A DNA stretch of 64,000 bases from Streptomyces sp. FIT100 (GCF_024584805.1 NZ_CP075715.1:1724001-1788000), one strand, 5' to 3'. Positions 29,235 through 38,241 are shown, counted from the stretch's first letter. Translations and numbers: made by a program. The notes: generated from the letters alone by a model not told the origin.

Positions 29235-29412
29235 TTATGGGGAGGCCGCGAGGGCGGCCACAAGAAGCACATTTCGGCCAGGTCAGGGGGTGCGGGGGCG
29301 CCCGCGGCACCGGTCGGCGCGGGCGGCGGACGCCGTAGAGTTGAGAGCGGCCAGCCGTCCTTCAGGGCGGCGTTCAGGGCGACTTCGTACGGCACGTACA
29401 GGGGGTACGGGC

Positions 29413-30321
29413 GTGACGAACGGCAGCGAGGTGGTGCACGGCTACCCGCACCTCGACACCGCGCGGGCGGCCATCACCGCACTGCACAAACGGCTGTCGT
29501 ACGACGGCGTACGCGCGTACGGGACCAGCGTGGCGCCGGCCGACGTCGCCTTCGCCGACCACGACGATCTGCACCTGGGGACGCAGCGGGTGGCCCGTGC
29601 GCTGGTACGTCAGCTGCGGCTGCCCGAGGCGCGGATGATCGTGAGCTTCCGGGAGATGGAGCACGCGGCGAGCGTCGAACTCGCCGCGGGGCCCGAGTAC
29701 TTCATCGAGCTGAACGACCGCTTCCGCAAGCACCGCAGGGACATCGGGGCGGCGCTCGCCCACGAGATCACCCATGTCCTGCTGCACCGGCTGGGTCTTT
29801 CGTTCCCCGGGACGCGGGACAACGAGATCCTCACGGACACGGTGACGACCTACCTGGGCGCGGGCTGGCTGCTGCTCGACGCGTTCCGGGAGGACGCGGT
29901 TTCCAGCCAGAAACTGGGTTATCTGACCCCTGAGGAGTTCGGTTACGTCCTCGCAAAACGCGCGATGGTCTTCGGCGAGGACCCCTCGGTCTGGTTCACC
30001 AGCCCGCAGGGCTACACGGCGTACACGAAGGGCCGGGCGGAGGCACTGCGCGACGGTCAGCAGCCGCCGCTGTCCGCGGCGGGGTGGAACGGACGGCGGC
30101 GCTACGCGAAGGACCGGCGGTACGCGCAGGACCATCCGGCCGGACCCGGGCGGCCGGGACCCGGGCCGGACCCGGCGTACGCGTTCGAGCGCGTGGCCGG
30201 CGGCGGACTGCGGGTGTCGTTCCCCTGCCCCACCTGCCGGCAGCGGATCCGGGTGCCGGTGCGGGGGCGGGTGCGGGCGCGCTGCTCCCTGTGCCGGACG
30301 ATTCTCGAATGCGACACGTAA
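29413..30321 (+). CDS. Putative zinc metalloprotease-like protein with zinc ribbon, unknown
   Basis: A 302-residue protein I cannot name. An HExxH motif in AALAHEITHVLLHRLGLSFPG (near residue 120) followed by NEILTDTVTTYLGAGWLLLDAF suggests a gluzincin-like zinc peptidase fold, with the acidic N-E-x-x-T-D segment as possible third ligand. The last 40 residues hold a zinc ribbon, FPCPTCRQRIRVP with CSLCRTILEC. Between them lies a basic, Pro/Gly-rich linker. No signal peptide or membrane span is seen. The GTG start at 29413 follows GGGGGTACGGGC. The ankyrin/HEAT protein gene follows 74 bases later on the same strand and may be cotranscribed. Confidence 0.7.
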   Translation: MTNGSEVVHGYPHLDTARAAITALHKRLSYDGVRAYGTSVAPADVAFADHDDLHLGTQRVARALVRQLRLPEARMIVSFREMEHAASVELAAGPEYFIELNDRFRKHRRDIGAALAHEITHVLLHRLGLSFPGTRDNEILTDTVTTYLGAGWLLLDAFREDAVSSQKLGYLTPEEFGYVLAKRAMVFGEDPSVWFTSPQGYTAYTKGRAEALRDGQQPPLSAAGWNGRRRYAKDRRYAQDHPAGPGRPGPGPDPAYAFERVAGGGLRVSFPCPTCRQRIRVPVRGRVRARCSLCRTILECDT

Positions 30322-30395
30322 TGCGATACATGAGGGCACCCCTCGGGGCCCCGCTCCGAAAGACAGGCCCCGCAACCCTTCCGTAGGGTTTTGTC

Positions 30396-31946
30396 ATGAG
30401 GACCGAGGACTCCGAGGACGTGGGCCTCGACACGGACCCGGCCGGCCGGCTCTTCGAGGCCCTGTACGGGGACGACGACGACGCGGTCGTGCGGGCGCTG
30501 CGGGCGGGGGCGCCCGCGGAGGCGACGGACGAGGACGGGCAGACCGCGCTCTACACGGCCGCGGCCCGGGACCGTCCCGGAATGGTGCGCCTGCTGCTGG
30601 CGGCGGGCGCCGACCCGGACCGGGCGAGCGGCGCCGAGGGGGCGGAGCTGCCGCTGTGCGGGACCGCGGTCTGGGGGCACACGGAGGCGATGCGGGCCCT
30701 GCTCGCGGCGGGTGCGCAGGTCGATCTGGCCGAGGAACCCGGGGTCCGAGCGCTGATCTGGGCGTGCCGTGAAGGGCGCGCCGAGGTGGTGGAGCTGCTG
30801 CTTGCGGCGGGCGCGGACCCGGATCTGCCGGGGCCCGACGGGCAGCCGCCCCTGGTGACGGCAACCCGGCGCGGCTCCCCCTCGTGCGTACGGGCCCTGC
30901 TGCGGTGCGGTGCCTCCGCCGCGGCGGAGGCACTCGCGGAGGCCCGGCGCTGGGCGGGGACGGACGTGGCGGCCGAGCTGCGGCGGGGGCTGGCCGAGGT
31001 GTACGAGGTCGCGGAGAGCCAGGTGGAGACCCGGCGGGTCGAGGAGGACGGCGGCGAGACCGTGATCGCGGAGGTGGTCCGGGACGGCCGGCACATCGCC
31101 GGGAACGAGCAGCAGACCGGGCACACGGCCATCGCCACGCTGCTGGAGGACGCGCTCGGGATGCGCACGCCCGCCGAGGAGCTCGCCGGGCGGGCGCTGC
31201 GCCGCGGGGACCCGGACCTGGACGACTGGACCGAGGCCGTCGCCGTGCTCCAGCGGCGCGGTGACGAGGAGACGTTCCGGGCGGCGGCGGGGTGGGCGGG
31301 CACCGGGGACGCCCTGCGGCAGACCTTCGCGGCGGACGTCCTGGCGGGGCTGGGCCATACGGACGGGGACGGCGTCGGGGCCGGGGCGGGCGTCGGCCAG
31401 GGGGTCGCGGCCCGCGTGGTGCCACTGCTGCGGGAGCTGGCGCGGGAGTCCGAGGAGCCCGAGGTGATCCGGGCGGCGGTGACGGGACTCGGCCGGCAGG
31501 GCGACCCGGCGGGCGTCACGGAGATCCTGCGGCACGCCGGACACCCGGACCCCGAGGTGCGCTTCGGGGTGGCGGTGGCGCTGCACGGGCTGGTGCCGGG
31601 GGACCACACGGGCGCGGTCGAGGCGGTGCTCGGGCTCACGCGGGACGGCGACGACGGGGTCAGGGACTGGGCGACGGCGGTGCTCGCGGACGTGGAGGCG
31701 GACGGCCCCGAGATCCGCGACGCGCTCGCGGCGCGCCTTGCGGACCCGGTGCCGGACATCGAGGCGGAGGCCGCGCGGGGGCTGGCGATGCGTCAGGACG
31801 GGCGTGCGGTGGAGGCGTTGGCCCGGATTCTGGCGGACGAGGACCCGGAGGGGTACGCGTACTCGATGGCGGAGCAGGCGGTGGAGTACGTGACGGACGA
31901 GCGGGTCAGGCTCCGCCTGGAGGCGACCCTCCCCCGCTCCCGCTGA
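30396..31946 (+). CDS. Ankyrin-repeat and HEAT-like-repeat protein
   Basis: A 516-residue cytoplasmic repeat protein. Residues 15-180 contain about four ankyrin repeats (for example DGQTALYTAAARDRPGMVRLLLAAGADPD and RALIWACREGRAEVVELLLAAGADPD). Residues 260-510 are helical HEAT/PBS-lyase-like repeats (VIRAAVTGLGRQGDPAGVTEIL, DPEVRFGVAVALHGL, VRDWATAVLADV, IEAEAARGLAMR). Both classes are protein-binding scaffolds, so the product is likely an adaptor; no catalytic motif is seen. The 173 bases after it carry the phosphonate operator near their end. Confidence 0.88.
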   Translation: MRTEDSEDVGLDTDPAGRLFEALYGDDDDAVVRALRAGAPAEATDEDGQTALYTAAARDRPGMVRLLLAAGADPDRASGAEGAELPLCGTAVWGHTEAMRALLAAGAQVDLAEEPGVRALIWACREGRAEVVELLLAAGADPDLPGPDGQPPLVTATRRGSPSCVRALLRCGASAAAEALAEARRWAGTDVAAELRRGLAEVYEVAESQVETRRVEEDGGETVIAEVVRDGRHIAGNEQQTGHTAIATLLEDALGMRTPAEELAGRALRRGDPDLDDWTEAVAVLQRRGDEETFRAAAGWAGTGDALRQTFAADVLAGLGHTDGDGVGAGAGVGQGVAARVVPLLRELARESEEPEVIRAAVTGLGRQGDPAGVTEILRHAGHPDPEVRFGVAVALHGLVPGDHTGAVEAVLGLTRDGDDGVRDWATAVLADVEADGPEIRDALAARLADPVPDIEAEAARGLAMRQDGRAVEALARILADEDPEGYAYSMAEQAVEYVTDERVRLRLEATLPRSR

Positions 31947-32045
31947 CCCCGGCCGCCCCCGCCACCCCCGGACCGCCCGGTAATCGCATGGCGGGCGACG
32001 CTTCGCGTTCACCGACGGGACATCCCCGGCCCCCGTAATGACGGA

Positions 32046-32072
32046 GTTGTATGGACAACAGTTGTCCATACA
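32046..32072. promoter_or_regulatory. Operator of the phosphonate transporter operon
   Basis: GTTGTATGGACAAC (GTTGT-N4-ACAAC) at 32046-32059 overlaps a perfect palindrome at 32048-32072: TGTATGGACAAC, one base, GTTGTCCATACA. A second, partial copy of the 14-base pattern is read from 32061. The same 14-base pattern lies before the phnY* gene at 39970-39983. It starts 74 bases before the substrate-binding protein gene. Binding by the GntR protein encoded at 36923 is inferred. Confidence 0.75.
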
Positions 32073-32119
32073 GCTTTGGCCCCGCCTCGCATCCCTCCGC
32101 ATTCCCTCATGGAGTACGC

Positions 32120-33271
32120 GTGACCAGCCCCACCCGCGCCGTCGCCCTCATCGGCGCTCTTGGACTCACCGCCCTGACGCTCACCGCCTGCGGTGCCGCG
32201 CCCACCGACAGCACCACCACCCCCGACGGAAAGAACATCGCGACCGCGGCCTCCGCAGCCGACGCGGGCGGGATGGACGCCCTGGTCGCCGCCGCGAAGA
32301 AGGAGGGCACGCTCAACGCGATCGCCATCCCCCGCGACTGGGCCAACTACGGCGCGATCATCGACGGGTTCACCGCCAAGTACGGCATCAAGGTGAACGT
32401 CGAGAACCCCGACGGCTCCAGCCAGGACGAGATCAACGCGGTGAAGTCCCGCAAGGGCCAGGACCGCGCGCCCGACGTGCTCGACCTCGGAGCCTCGTTC
32501 GCGCAGGCCGCCGCCGCAGAGGGGCTGACCGCGCCCTACAAGGTCGCCTCGTTCGACAAGATCCCCGAGACGCAGCGCGACGCGCAGGGACGCTGGTTCA
32601 ACGACTACGGCGGCTACGTCTCCATCGGCTGCGACGCCAAGCGCGTCAAGGTCTGCCCGGCGACCTTCGCCGACCTGCTCAAGCCCGAGTACAAGGGCAA
32701 GGTCGCCCTCAACGGCAACCCCACCAAGTCCGGCTCCGCCTTCGGCGGCGTCTACGCCGCGGCCCTCGCGGGCGGCGGCTCCTTCGACGACATCCAGCCC
32801 GGCATCGACTTCTTCGGGAAGCTGAAGAAGAACGGCAACTACAACCCCGTCGAGTCCACCCCGGCCACGGTCGAGAAGGGCGAGACCCCGATCAGCATCG
32901 ACTGGGACTACCTCAACGCCGGCTACGCCGAGCAGTTCAAGGCCAAGGGCATCGACTGGAAGGTCGCCGTCCCGACCGACGGCGTCTACGCCCAGTACTA
33001 CTCGCAGGCGATCAACAAGGACGCCCCGCACCCCGCAGCCGCCCGGCTGTGGCAGGAGTACCTGTACAGCGCCGAGGGCCAGAACCTGTGGCTCAAGGGC
33101 CACGCCCGGCCCGTGCTGATGCCGGCCATGACCGCCGACGGCACCATCGACAAGGCCGCCGCCGCCGCGCTGCCCGCCGTCGAAGGCACCCCGAAGTTCC
33201 CGAGCGAGCAGCAGTCCGCCAAGGCCAAGGAGACCCTGGCACAGGGCTGGGCCGCGGCCGTCTCCGGGTGA
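32120..33271 (+). CDS. Phosphonate (2-aminoethylphosphonate-type) ABC transporter substrate-binding lipoprotein
   Basis: A 383-residue type II binding protein (AfuA/PotD-like, extracellular solute-binding family 1). The lipobox is LTLTAC (cysteine about residue 24). Segments DALVAAAKKEGTLNAIAIPRDWANYGAIIDGF, KGQDRAPDVLDLGASFAQ and DDIQPGIDFF recall binding proteins annotated for 2-aminoethylphosphonate. That ligand is supported by the PhnY*/PhnZ-like genes and the shared operator, and not proven by residues here; Fe(III) or polyamine are alternatives for the fold. GTG at 32120 follows GGAGTACGC. The stop overlaps the next gene (GTGA). Confidence 0.82.
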   Translation: MTSPTRAVALIGALGLTALTLTACGAAPTDSTTTPDGKNIATAASAADAGGMDALVAAAKKEGTLNAIAIPRDWANYGAIIDGFTAKYGIKVNVENPDGSSQDEINAVKSRKGQDRAPDVLDLGASFAQAAAAEGLTAPYKVASFDKIPETQRDAQGRWFNDYGGYVSIGCDAKRVKVCPATFADLLKPEYKGKVALNGNPTKSGSAFGGVYAAALAGGGSFDDIQPGIDFFGKLKKNGNYNPVESTPATVEKGETPISIDWDYLNAGYAEQFKAKGIDWKVAVPTDGVYAQYYSQAINKDAPHPAAARLWQEYLYSAEGQNLWLKGHARPVLMPAMTADGTIDKAAAAALPAVEGTPKFPSEQQSAKAKETLAQGWAAAVSG

Positions 33272-34191
33272 CACGCCCGATGACCCTGCTCTCCTCCCGC
33301 GCCCGCGCCACGGCCGGTACCGCACCGGCCGCCGGCGCGGGCGGGAGCCCCAAGCCGGGCCGTGGCCGCCGGCGCTCCTGGGCGTGGACGGCCGCCGCAC
33401 CGCTCTTCCTGGTCGTCGGGCTCGCCTTCGGGCTGCCCGCGCTCGCCATGGCCGACGGGGCGTTCACCGTCGGTGACACGTACGGCCTCGGCAACGTGAC
33501 CCGCTCGGTCGAGGGCGCCTACCGCACCGCCCTGCTCGGCAGTGTCGAACTGTCCGCGCTGACCGCCGCCGCGGGCACCCTCTTCGGACTGCTGCTCGCC
33601 CAGGCCGTCGTCACCTCGCGCAGCCGCGCGCTGCGCGAAGCCGTGCTCACGGCCTCCGGTGTGCTCGCCAACTTCGGCGGCGTGCCACTGGCCTTCGCGT
33701 TCGTCGCCACCCTCGGCAACGCGGGCGTCCTCACCACCCGCCTCGGCCTCGACGCCCACGGCTGGTCGCTCTACGGCTTCTGGGGGCTGGCCCTGACGTA
33801 CCTGTACTTCCTCGTCCCGCTGATGGTGCTGACCGTCGCCCCCGCGCTCGACGGACTGCGCGTCCAGTGGCGCGAGGCGGCCCGCGACTGCGGCGCGTCG
33901 ACCTGGCAGTACTGGCGGCACATCGGCGTCCCGGTACTGCTGCCCACCCTGCTCGGCGGGTTCGTGCTGCTCTTCGGCAGCGCGTTCGCGGCGTACGCCA
34001 CCGCGGCCGCGATGGTGGGCAGTTCGGTGCCGCTCGTCACGCTCCAGATCGCCGACGCGCTCTCCGGCAACGTCCTGGTCGGCCAGGAGAACGTGGCGCT
34101 CGCGCTCAGCCTCGACATGGTGGTGGTCGCCGCGCTGGTGATGGCCGTCCATCTGCCGCTTCAGCGAAGGAGCACCCGATGGCTCGCCTGA
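33268..34191 (+). CDS. Phosphonate-type ABC transporter permease 1
   Basis: A 307-residue binding-protein-dependent permease (spermidine/putrescine and AEP class) with a basic, Pro/Gly-rich N-terminus and about six membrane spans. The coupling motif LDGLRVQWREAARDCGASTWQYWRHIGVPVLLPTLLGG matches the EAA loop that contacts the ATPase. GTG at 33268 overlaps the previous stop; ATG at 33280 (MTLLSSRARATAG) is an alternative start. It overlaps permease 2 by 13 bases. Confidence 0.86.
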   Translation: MTRPMTLLSSRARATAGTAPAAGAGGSPKPGRGRRRSWAWTAAAPLFLVVGLAFGLPALAMADGAFTVGDTYGLGNVTRSVEGAYRTALLGSVELSALTAAAGTLFGLLLAQAVVTSRSRALREAVLTASGVLANFGGVPLAFAFVATLGNAGVLTTRLGLDAHGWSLYGFWGLALTYLYFLVPLMVLTVAPALDGLRVQWREAARDCGASTWQYWRHIGVPVLLPTLLGGFVLLFGSAFAAYATAAAMVGSSVPLVTLQIADALSGNVLVGQENVALALSLDMVVVAALVMAVHLPLQRRSTRWLA

Positions 34192-35171
34192 ACTCCTCCT
34201 CCAGGGCTCGGTTCGCCTCCGGGGCGCCCCAGCGTCCGCCGACGGTCGACCGTACTCGGCCACTCGTACCTCGCGGCCTCCGTCCACGCGGCGGTAGCCG
34301 CAAATCGACCGCAGCCTCCCTTTCGGCAGCCGCGCGCCCCTTCGGCTCACTCGCCGGGGGCTACGGGCGGATCGCGGTGCTGCTCGTCGCCGGGGTGTAC
34401 TTCCTCGTCCCGCTGCTGGCCTCCGCCGTGTTCACGCTGGACATCCCCGGGCAGGGGCTGACCCTGTCCTCGTACACGCGGATCTTCGCCGCGCCCGGCT
34501 TCACGGCCAGCCTGCTGCTGTCGCTCGCGCTCGCCGCGGCCACCGTCGCCCTCGTGCTGCTGATCAGCATCCCCGCGGCGGTCGCGGCGCGGCTCGCCGT
34601 CCCGGGGCTGCGGCCGGTGCTCGAAGTGGTCTGCACGCTGCCGCTGGTGGTGCCGCCGGTGGCGCTGACCGCCGGGCTCGGGACGGTGCTGCGCTGGGGG
34701 CCCGAGAAGCTCTCCACGACGCCGCTGTACCAGACGTTCGTCGCCGTGCAGAACCCGGACTTCCCCTTCGTCCTGGTCCTCGCGTACGCCGTGATGGCGC
34801 TGCCGTTCGTGTACCGGGCGCTGGACGCGGGGCTGCGCGCCGTCGACGTACGCACCCTCGTCGAGGCGGCCCGCGACTGCGGGGCGTCCTGGCCGCGGGC
34901 GCTCGTCTCCGCCGTGCTGCCCAATCTGCGCGGGGCCCTGCTGAACGCGTCGTTCCTCACGCTCGCCCTGGTGCTGGGCGAGTTCACCGTCGCCTCGCTG
35001 CTCGGCTTCCAGCCGTTCGCGGTCTGGATCGTGCAGGCGTCCGGCTCGGACGCGCGCCTCTCGGTCGCCGTGTCGCTGCTGAGCCTGCTGCTGACCTGGG
35101 TGCTGCTGCTGGCGCTCACCACGCTCGGCGGCCGCCGTTCCCGTTCGTTCGAAGGAAAGACCTCCCGATGA
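34179..35171 (+). CDS. Phosphonate-type ABC transporter permease 2
   Basis: A 330-residue permease, the second half of the channel. After a 60-residue basic, low-complexity N-terminus come about six membrane segments and the EAA-type loop RTLVEAARDCGASWPRALVSAVLPNLRGALL. The ATG at 34179 lies inside permease 1. The stop overlaps the ATPase start (ATGA). Confidence 0.86.
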   Translation: MARLNSSSRARFASGAPQRPPTVDRTRPLVPRGLRPRGGSRKSTAASLSAAARPFGSLAGGYGRIAVLLVAGVYFLVPLLASAVFTLDIPGQGLTLSSYTRIFAAPGFTASLLLSLALAAATVALVLLISIPAAVAARLAVPGLRPVLEVVCTLPLVVPPVALTAGLGTVLRWGPEKLSTTPLYQTFVAVQNPDFPFVLVLAYAVMALPFVYRALDAGLRAVDVRTLVEAARDCGASWPRALVSAVLPNLRGALLNASFLTLALVLGEFTVASLLGFQPFAVWIVQASGSDARLSVAVSLLSLLLTWVLLLALTTLGGRRSRSFEGKTSR

Positions 35172-36241
35172 CCCTCCTCGACGCACCCGCCCGCACCGGC
35201 GCGTCCCTGCGACTGCTCGGGCTGCGCCGCACGTTCGGCGCCACCGTCGCGCTCGACGGCCTCGATCTGGACGTCGCCCCGGGCGAACTCCTCGCCCTGC
35301 TGGGCCCCTCCGGCTGCGGCAAGACCACCGCGCTGCGGGTGCTGGCCGGCTTCGAGCAGCCCGACGAGGGACAGGCGCTGCTGGACGGCGAGGACCTCGT
35401 TCCGGTGCCGGCCAACCGCCGCGACACGGCGATGGTGTTCCAGTCGTACAGCCTCTTCCCGCATCTCACCGCGGCCGACAACGTGGCCTTCGGGCTGCGG
35501 ATGCGCAAGGTCGGCGGCGCGGAGCGGCGGGCGCGCGCGGCGGAACTGCTGGAGCTGGTCGGGCTGCCCGGCCACGGCGGACGCTTCCCGCACCAGCTGT
35601 CCGGCGGACAGCAGCAGCGGGTCGCGCTGGCCAGGGCGCTGGCGCTGCGGCCCCGGCTGCTGCTGCTCGACGAGCCGCTGTCCGCGCTCGACGCGCAGGT
35701 GCGGGTGGCGCTGCGGGAGGAGATCCGCAGGCTCCAGCTGGAGCTGGGCATCACCACCGTGTTCGTCACCCACGACCAGGAGGAGGCCCTGTCGATGGCC
35801 GACCGGGTCGCCGTGATGAACCAGGGCCGGCTCGAACAGTGCGCCACGCCCACCGAGTTGTACGCCCGTCCGGCGACGGACTTCGTCGCCGAGTTCATCG
35901 GCACCATGAACCGGGTGCCCGGCCGGGCGGTCGAAGGCGGTCTGGTGGAGGTGCTGGGGGTGCGGCTGCCGGCCGAGGAGCCCGCCGGCTCCGGGCCCGT
36001 ACAGGTGCTGATCAGGCCCGAGGCGCTGGAGGTGACGGCGGACGCGTCCGGGACGGCCCGGGTGACCGGCAGCGCCTTCCACGGGCCCACCACGCGCGTA
36101 CGGATCGCGCTCGCCGACGGCACGGCGCTCAAGGCCGACGTCCCGACGCACGCCGCCGGCGCGCTGACGCCGGGCACCGCCGTCACCGTACGCCCGCAGC
36201 AGCGGCCCGTGCTCATCGCGGCGCAGGGCGGGGCGGAGTGA
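35168..36241 (+). CDS. Phosphonate-type ABC transporter ATPase
   Basis: A 357-residue importer ATPase of the PotA/FbpC class. Walker A GPSGCGKTT near residue 46, Q-loop VFQSYSLFPHLT, signature LSGGQQQRVALARALA, Walker B LLLLDEPLSALDAQ, then switch FVTHDQEEALSMADRV. The last 110 residues form a TOBE domain. Start overlaps permease 2 and the stop overlaps the HAD gene (GTGA), so five genes are translationally chained. Confidence 0.9.
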   Translation: MTLLDAPARTGASLRLLGLRRTFGATVALDGLDLDVAPGELLALLGPSGCGKTTALRVLAGFEQPDEGQALLDGEDLVPVPANRRDTAMVFQSYSLFPHLTAADNVAFGLRMRKVGGAERRARAAELLELVGLPGHGGRFPHQLSGGQQQRVALARALALRPRLLLLDEPLSALDAQVRVALREEIRRLQLELGITTVFVTHDQEEALSMADRVAVMNQGRLEQCATPTELYARPATDFVAEFIGTMNRVPGRAVEGGLVEVLGVRLPAEEPAGSGPVQVLIRPEALEVTADASGTARVTGSAFHGPTTRVRIALADGTALKADVPTHAAGALTPGTAVTVRPQQRPVLIAAQGGAE

Positions 36242-36897
36242 CGCGCTTGCGTGCGGTGCTGTTCGACATGGACGGAACACTCGTCGACACCGAGGGGGTC
36301 TGGCTCGACGTCGTCGAGGCGGCGGCGCTGCGGCGCGGACGCGCCCTGGACGCCGGGCGGCGCACGGCCGTGACGGGCCGCTCGGTCGAGGACGCGGCGG
36401 CGCTGCTGCACCCGTACCTGGGCGCGCCGGAGGAGGAACTCGCCGCCGAGCTGGGCGCGGACTTCGCGGCCCGGCTCACGGCGGCCGTCGTACCCAGGCC
36501 GGGCGCGCTGCGGCTGCTTGCCGCGCTGCGCGCCCGGGAGGTGCCGACGGCGCTGGTGTCCGCGTCGCCGCGGGCGGTGGTCGAGCAGGTCGCGGGAACG
36601 CTGGACGGGCACCGTTTCGACGCGCTGTTCGGCGCCGAGGACACCGCACGGACCAAGCCGCAGCCGGATCCGTATCTGGCCGCTGCGGCGGCGCTCGGCG
36701 CGGAACCGGCCCAGTGCGTCGCCGTCGAGGACAGCCCGGCGGGCGTCGCGTCGGCGGTCGCCGCGGGCTGCCGGGTGCTGGCGGTGCCGTCGACCGAACC
36801 GCTGGCGGAGACCGACGGGGTGACGGTCGCGGAGTCGCTGGCGGACGTGGACCCCGAGCTGCTGAGCTCGCTGGTCCGTGACCCGATGGCCCGATGA
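36238..36897 (+). CDS. HAD-superfamily phosphatase (PGMB/GPH-like)
   Basis: A 219-residue HAD hydrolase with an alpha-helical C1 cap. Motif I is VLFDMDGTLVDT, motif II TALVSASPRAVV, motif III lysine in DTARTKPQPDPYL, motif IV VAVEDSPAGVASA. In phosphonate loci a HAD enzyme is often phosphonoacetaldehyde hydrolase (PhnX), but that enzyme normally reads DxAGT at motif I; this one reads DMDGT like beta-phosphoglucomutase or phosphoglycolate phosphatase. The substrate may be a phosphate ester linked to the pathway. GTG start overlaps the ATPase stop. Confidence 0.85.
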   Translation: MTRLRAVLFDMDGTLVDTEGVWLDVVEAAALRRGRALDAGRRTAVTGRSVEDAAALLHPYLGAPEEELAAELGADFAARLTAAVVPRPGALRLLAALRAREVPTALVSASPRAVVEQVAGTLDGHRFDALFGAEDTARTKPQPDPYLAAAAALGAEPAQCVAVEDSPAGVASAVAAGCRVLAVPSTEPLAETDGVTVAESLADVDPELLSSLVRDPMAR

Positions 36898-36922
36898 CAC
36901 AACGACATGACAGGGTGTGCAC

Positions 36923-37678
36923 GTGAGCGAAGGTCGGGGCAGGACACCCCTGTATCTGAAGGTCGCCGCCGATCTGCGTACCGCCATCACGGCGGGCGAG
37001 TACGGCTCCGGGGCGAAGCTGCCGGCCGAGGACGAACTGGCCCGGCGGTACGGCGTGTCCAGAGGCACGGTCCGCCAGGCGCTCGCCGCGCTGCGCACCG
37101 ACGGGCTGATCACCTCCCGCCGCGGCACCCGCCGCGTGGTGCTGGGCGGCCCGCGCCTGCACAGTTTCGGTGAACTGCGCTCGTTCACCCGCTGGGCGCG
37201 GTCCCTGGGCGAGGAGCCCGGGTCCCGGGTCGTCGCGATCGACCGCGTCACCGCGGACGAGGAGGAGGCGGAGAAGCTCCGCCTCGACGAGGACGCGATC
37301 GTGTACCGGGTGCGGCGGCTGCGTACGCTCTCGGGCGCGCCGGTGATGGTGGAGCGGACGACCTACCCGGAGCGGATCGGCGAACTGGTGGCGGCGATGC
37401 CGCTGGACACCGTCTCCCACTCGGTCCAGCTGGAGCTCCACGGCGTCCTCTTCGCCGACGCCCGCCACACCATCGACCTGGTCCCCGCGGACGACGACGA
37501 CGCGGCGCTCCTGGGCTGCCGCGCGGGCGAGTCCCTCCTGCGCGAACGCCGCCACTCGACGGACCCGACGGGCACACCGGTGGAGTGGTCCCAGGACCGC
37601 TACCTCCCGGGCACGGTGGCCTTCACGATGCAGAGCTCCACGGCCACGAGCGCCCTGGGCCGGCGGCTCAGCCACTGA
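36923..37678 (+). CDS. GntR/UTRA transcriptional regulator of phosphonate genes
   Basis: A 251-residue HutC-subfamily GntR protein. Residues 8-75 are the winged helix (LYLKVAADLRTAI, KLPAEDELARRYGVSRGTVRQALAALRTDGLITSRRGTRR); residues 85-240 are a UTRA ligand domain (VYRVRRLRTLSGAPVMVERTTYP, ERRHSTDPTGTPVEWSQDRY). PhnF-type regulators belong here. GTG at 36923 is preferred to GTG at 36917 because AGGG lies 7 bases before it. Its likely targets are the two GTTGT-N4-ACAAC sites that flank the locus. Confidence 0.9.
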   Translation: MSEGRGRTPLYLKVAADLRTAITAGEYGSGAKLPAEDELARRYGVSRGTVRQALAALRTDGLITSRRGTRRVVLGGPRLHSFGELRSFTRWARSLGEEPGSRVVAIDRVTADEEEAEKLRLDEDAIVYRVRRLRTLSGAPVMVERTTYPERIGELVAAMPLDTVSHSVQLELHGVLFADARHTIDLVPADDDDAALLGCRAGESLLRERRHSTDPTGTPVEWSQDRYLPGTVAFTMQSSTATSALGRRLSH

Positions 37679-37685
37679 GCCGCCG
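37661..37685. terminator. Hairpin at the end of the GntR gene
   Basis: A perfect 11-bp stem, CGGCGGCTCAG with its complement, and a CCA loop. The stem includes the GntR stop codon. It lies between convergent operons and can terminate both. Confidence 0.75.
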
Positions 37686-37716
37686 GACCGTCGAGCCGCC
37701 GGGCCCTTGTGCGGGC

Positions 37717-38238
37717 CTACAGGTCGAGGACCATCACGTCGTGGAGGTCCGCTCCCTCCCAGGGGCGGGCCTCGCCGGCCTTGCGGTATCCCCACGCCCG
37801 GTATGCCGCCGATGCCGCGGTGCTGTCCGGGTGGACGTGGAGCAGCACCCGCTCGGCGGGGACGCCGTCGAGCAGCGCCTCGTGCAGCCGGCGTGCGACG
37901 CCTCTCCGGCGCCACGGTCCGCGCACGGCGAGCTCCATGAGCCCGAAGGTGCGGTGTCCCTCCTCGCCGCCCGCGTCCGGCCCGAGCGGGCGGCCGTACG
38001 CCATGCCGACCGGTTCGCCGTCCGCGGTGCGGGCCAGGGCGGCCCGGAAGCCGCTCTGGCCGGTCCGGGAGGGGAAGCGCCGGAAGGCGGCCTCGATGCC
38101 GTCCGCGGTCTCGTCGTACGGCGGTCCCGCGAACGCCTCGGCGTAGACGGTCCGGAACGCTTCCTCGGCCTGGGCCGCGGCCGGTCCGTCCAGCCGCTCG
38201 ACGGTGATGGTGGCTTGCTGCGTCACCTGCTGCGTCAC
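37717..38238 (-). CDS. GNAT N-acetyltransferase
   Basis: A 173-residue GNAT-fold acetyltransferase. The acetyl-CoA site is AVRGPWRRRGVARRLHEALL, followed by the beta-strand/helix ERVLLHVHPDSTAASAAYRAWGYRKAGE. It lies 47 bases after phnZ on the same strand, so it may belong to the phosphonate operon, where an aminoalkylphosphonate N-acetyltransferase (PhnO-like) would fit; sequence alone does not show the acceptor. Two GTG starts (38238 and 38226) lie in a duplicated GTGACGCAGCAG unit. Its ribosome site is inside a hairpin. Confidence 0.85.
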   Translation of the reverse strand: MTQQVTQQATITVERLDGPAAAQAEEAFRTVYAEAFAGPPYDETADGIEAAFRRFPSRTGQSGFRAALARTADGEPVGMAYGRPLGPDAGGEEGHRTFGLMELAVRGPWRRRGVARRLHEALLDGVPAERVLLHVHPDSTAASAAYRAWGYRKAGEARPWEGADLHDVMVLDL

Positions 38239-38241
38239 CTG

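Noticed and set aside
36238..36897. Naming the HAD gene phnX
   Set aside because: Motif I and general pattern fit beta-phosphoglucomutase/phosphoglycolate phosphatase-like enzymes better than phosphonoacetaldehyde hydrolase.
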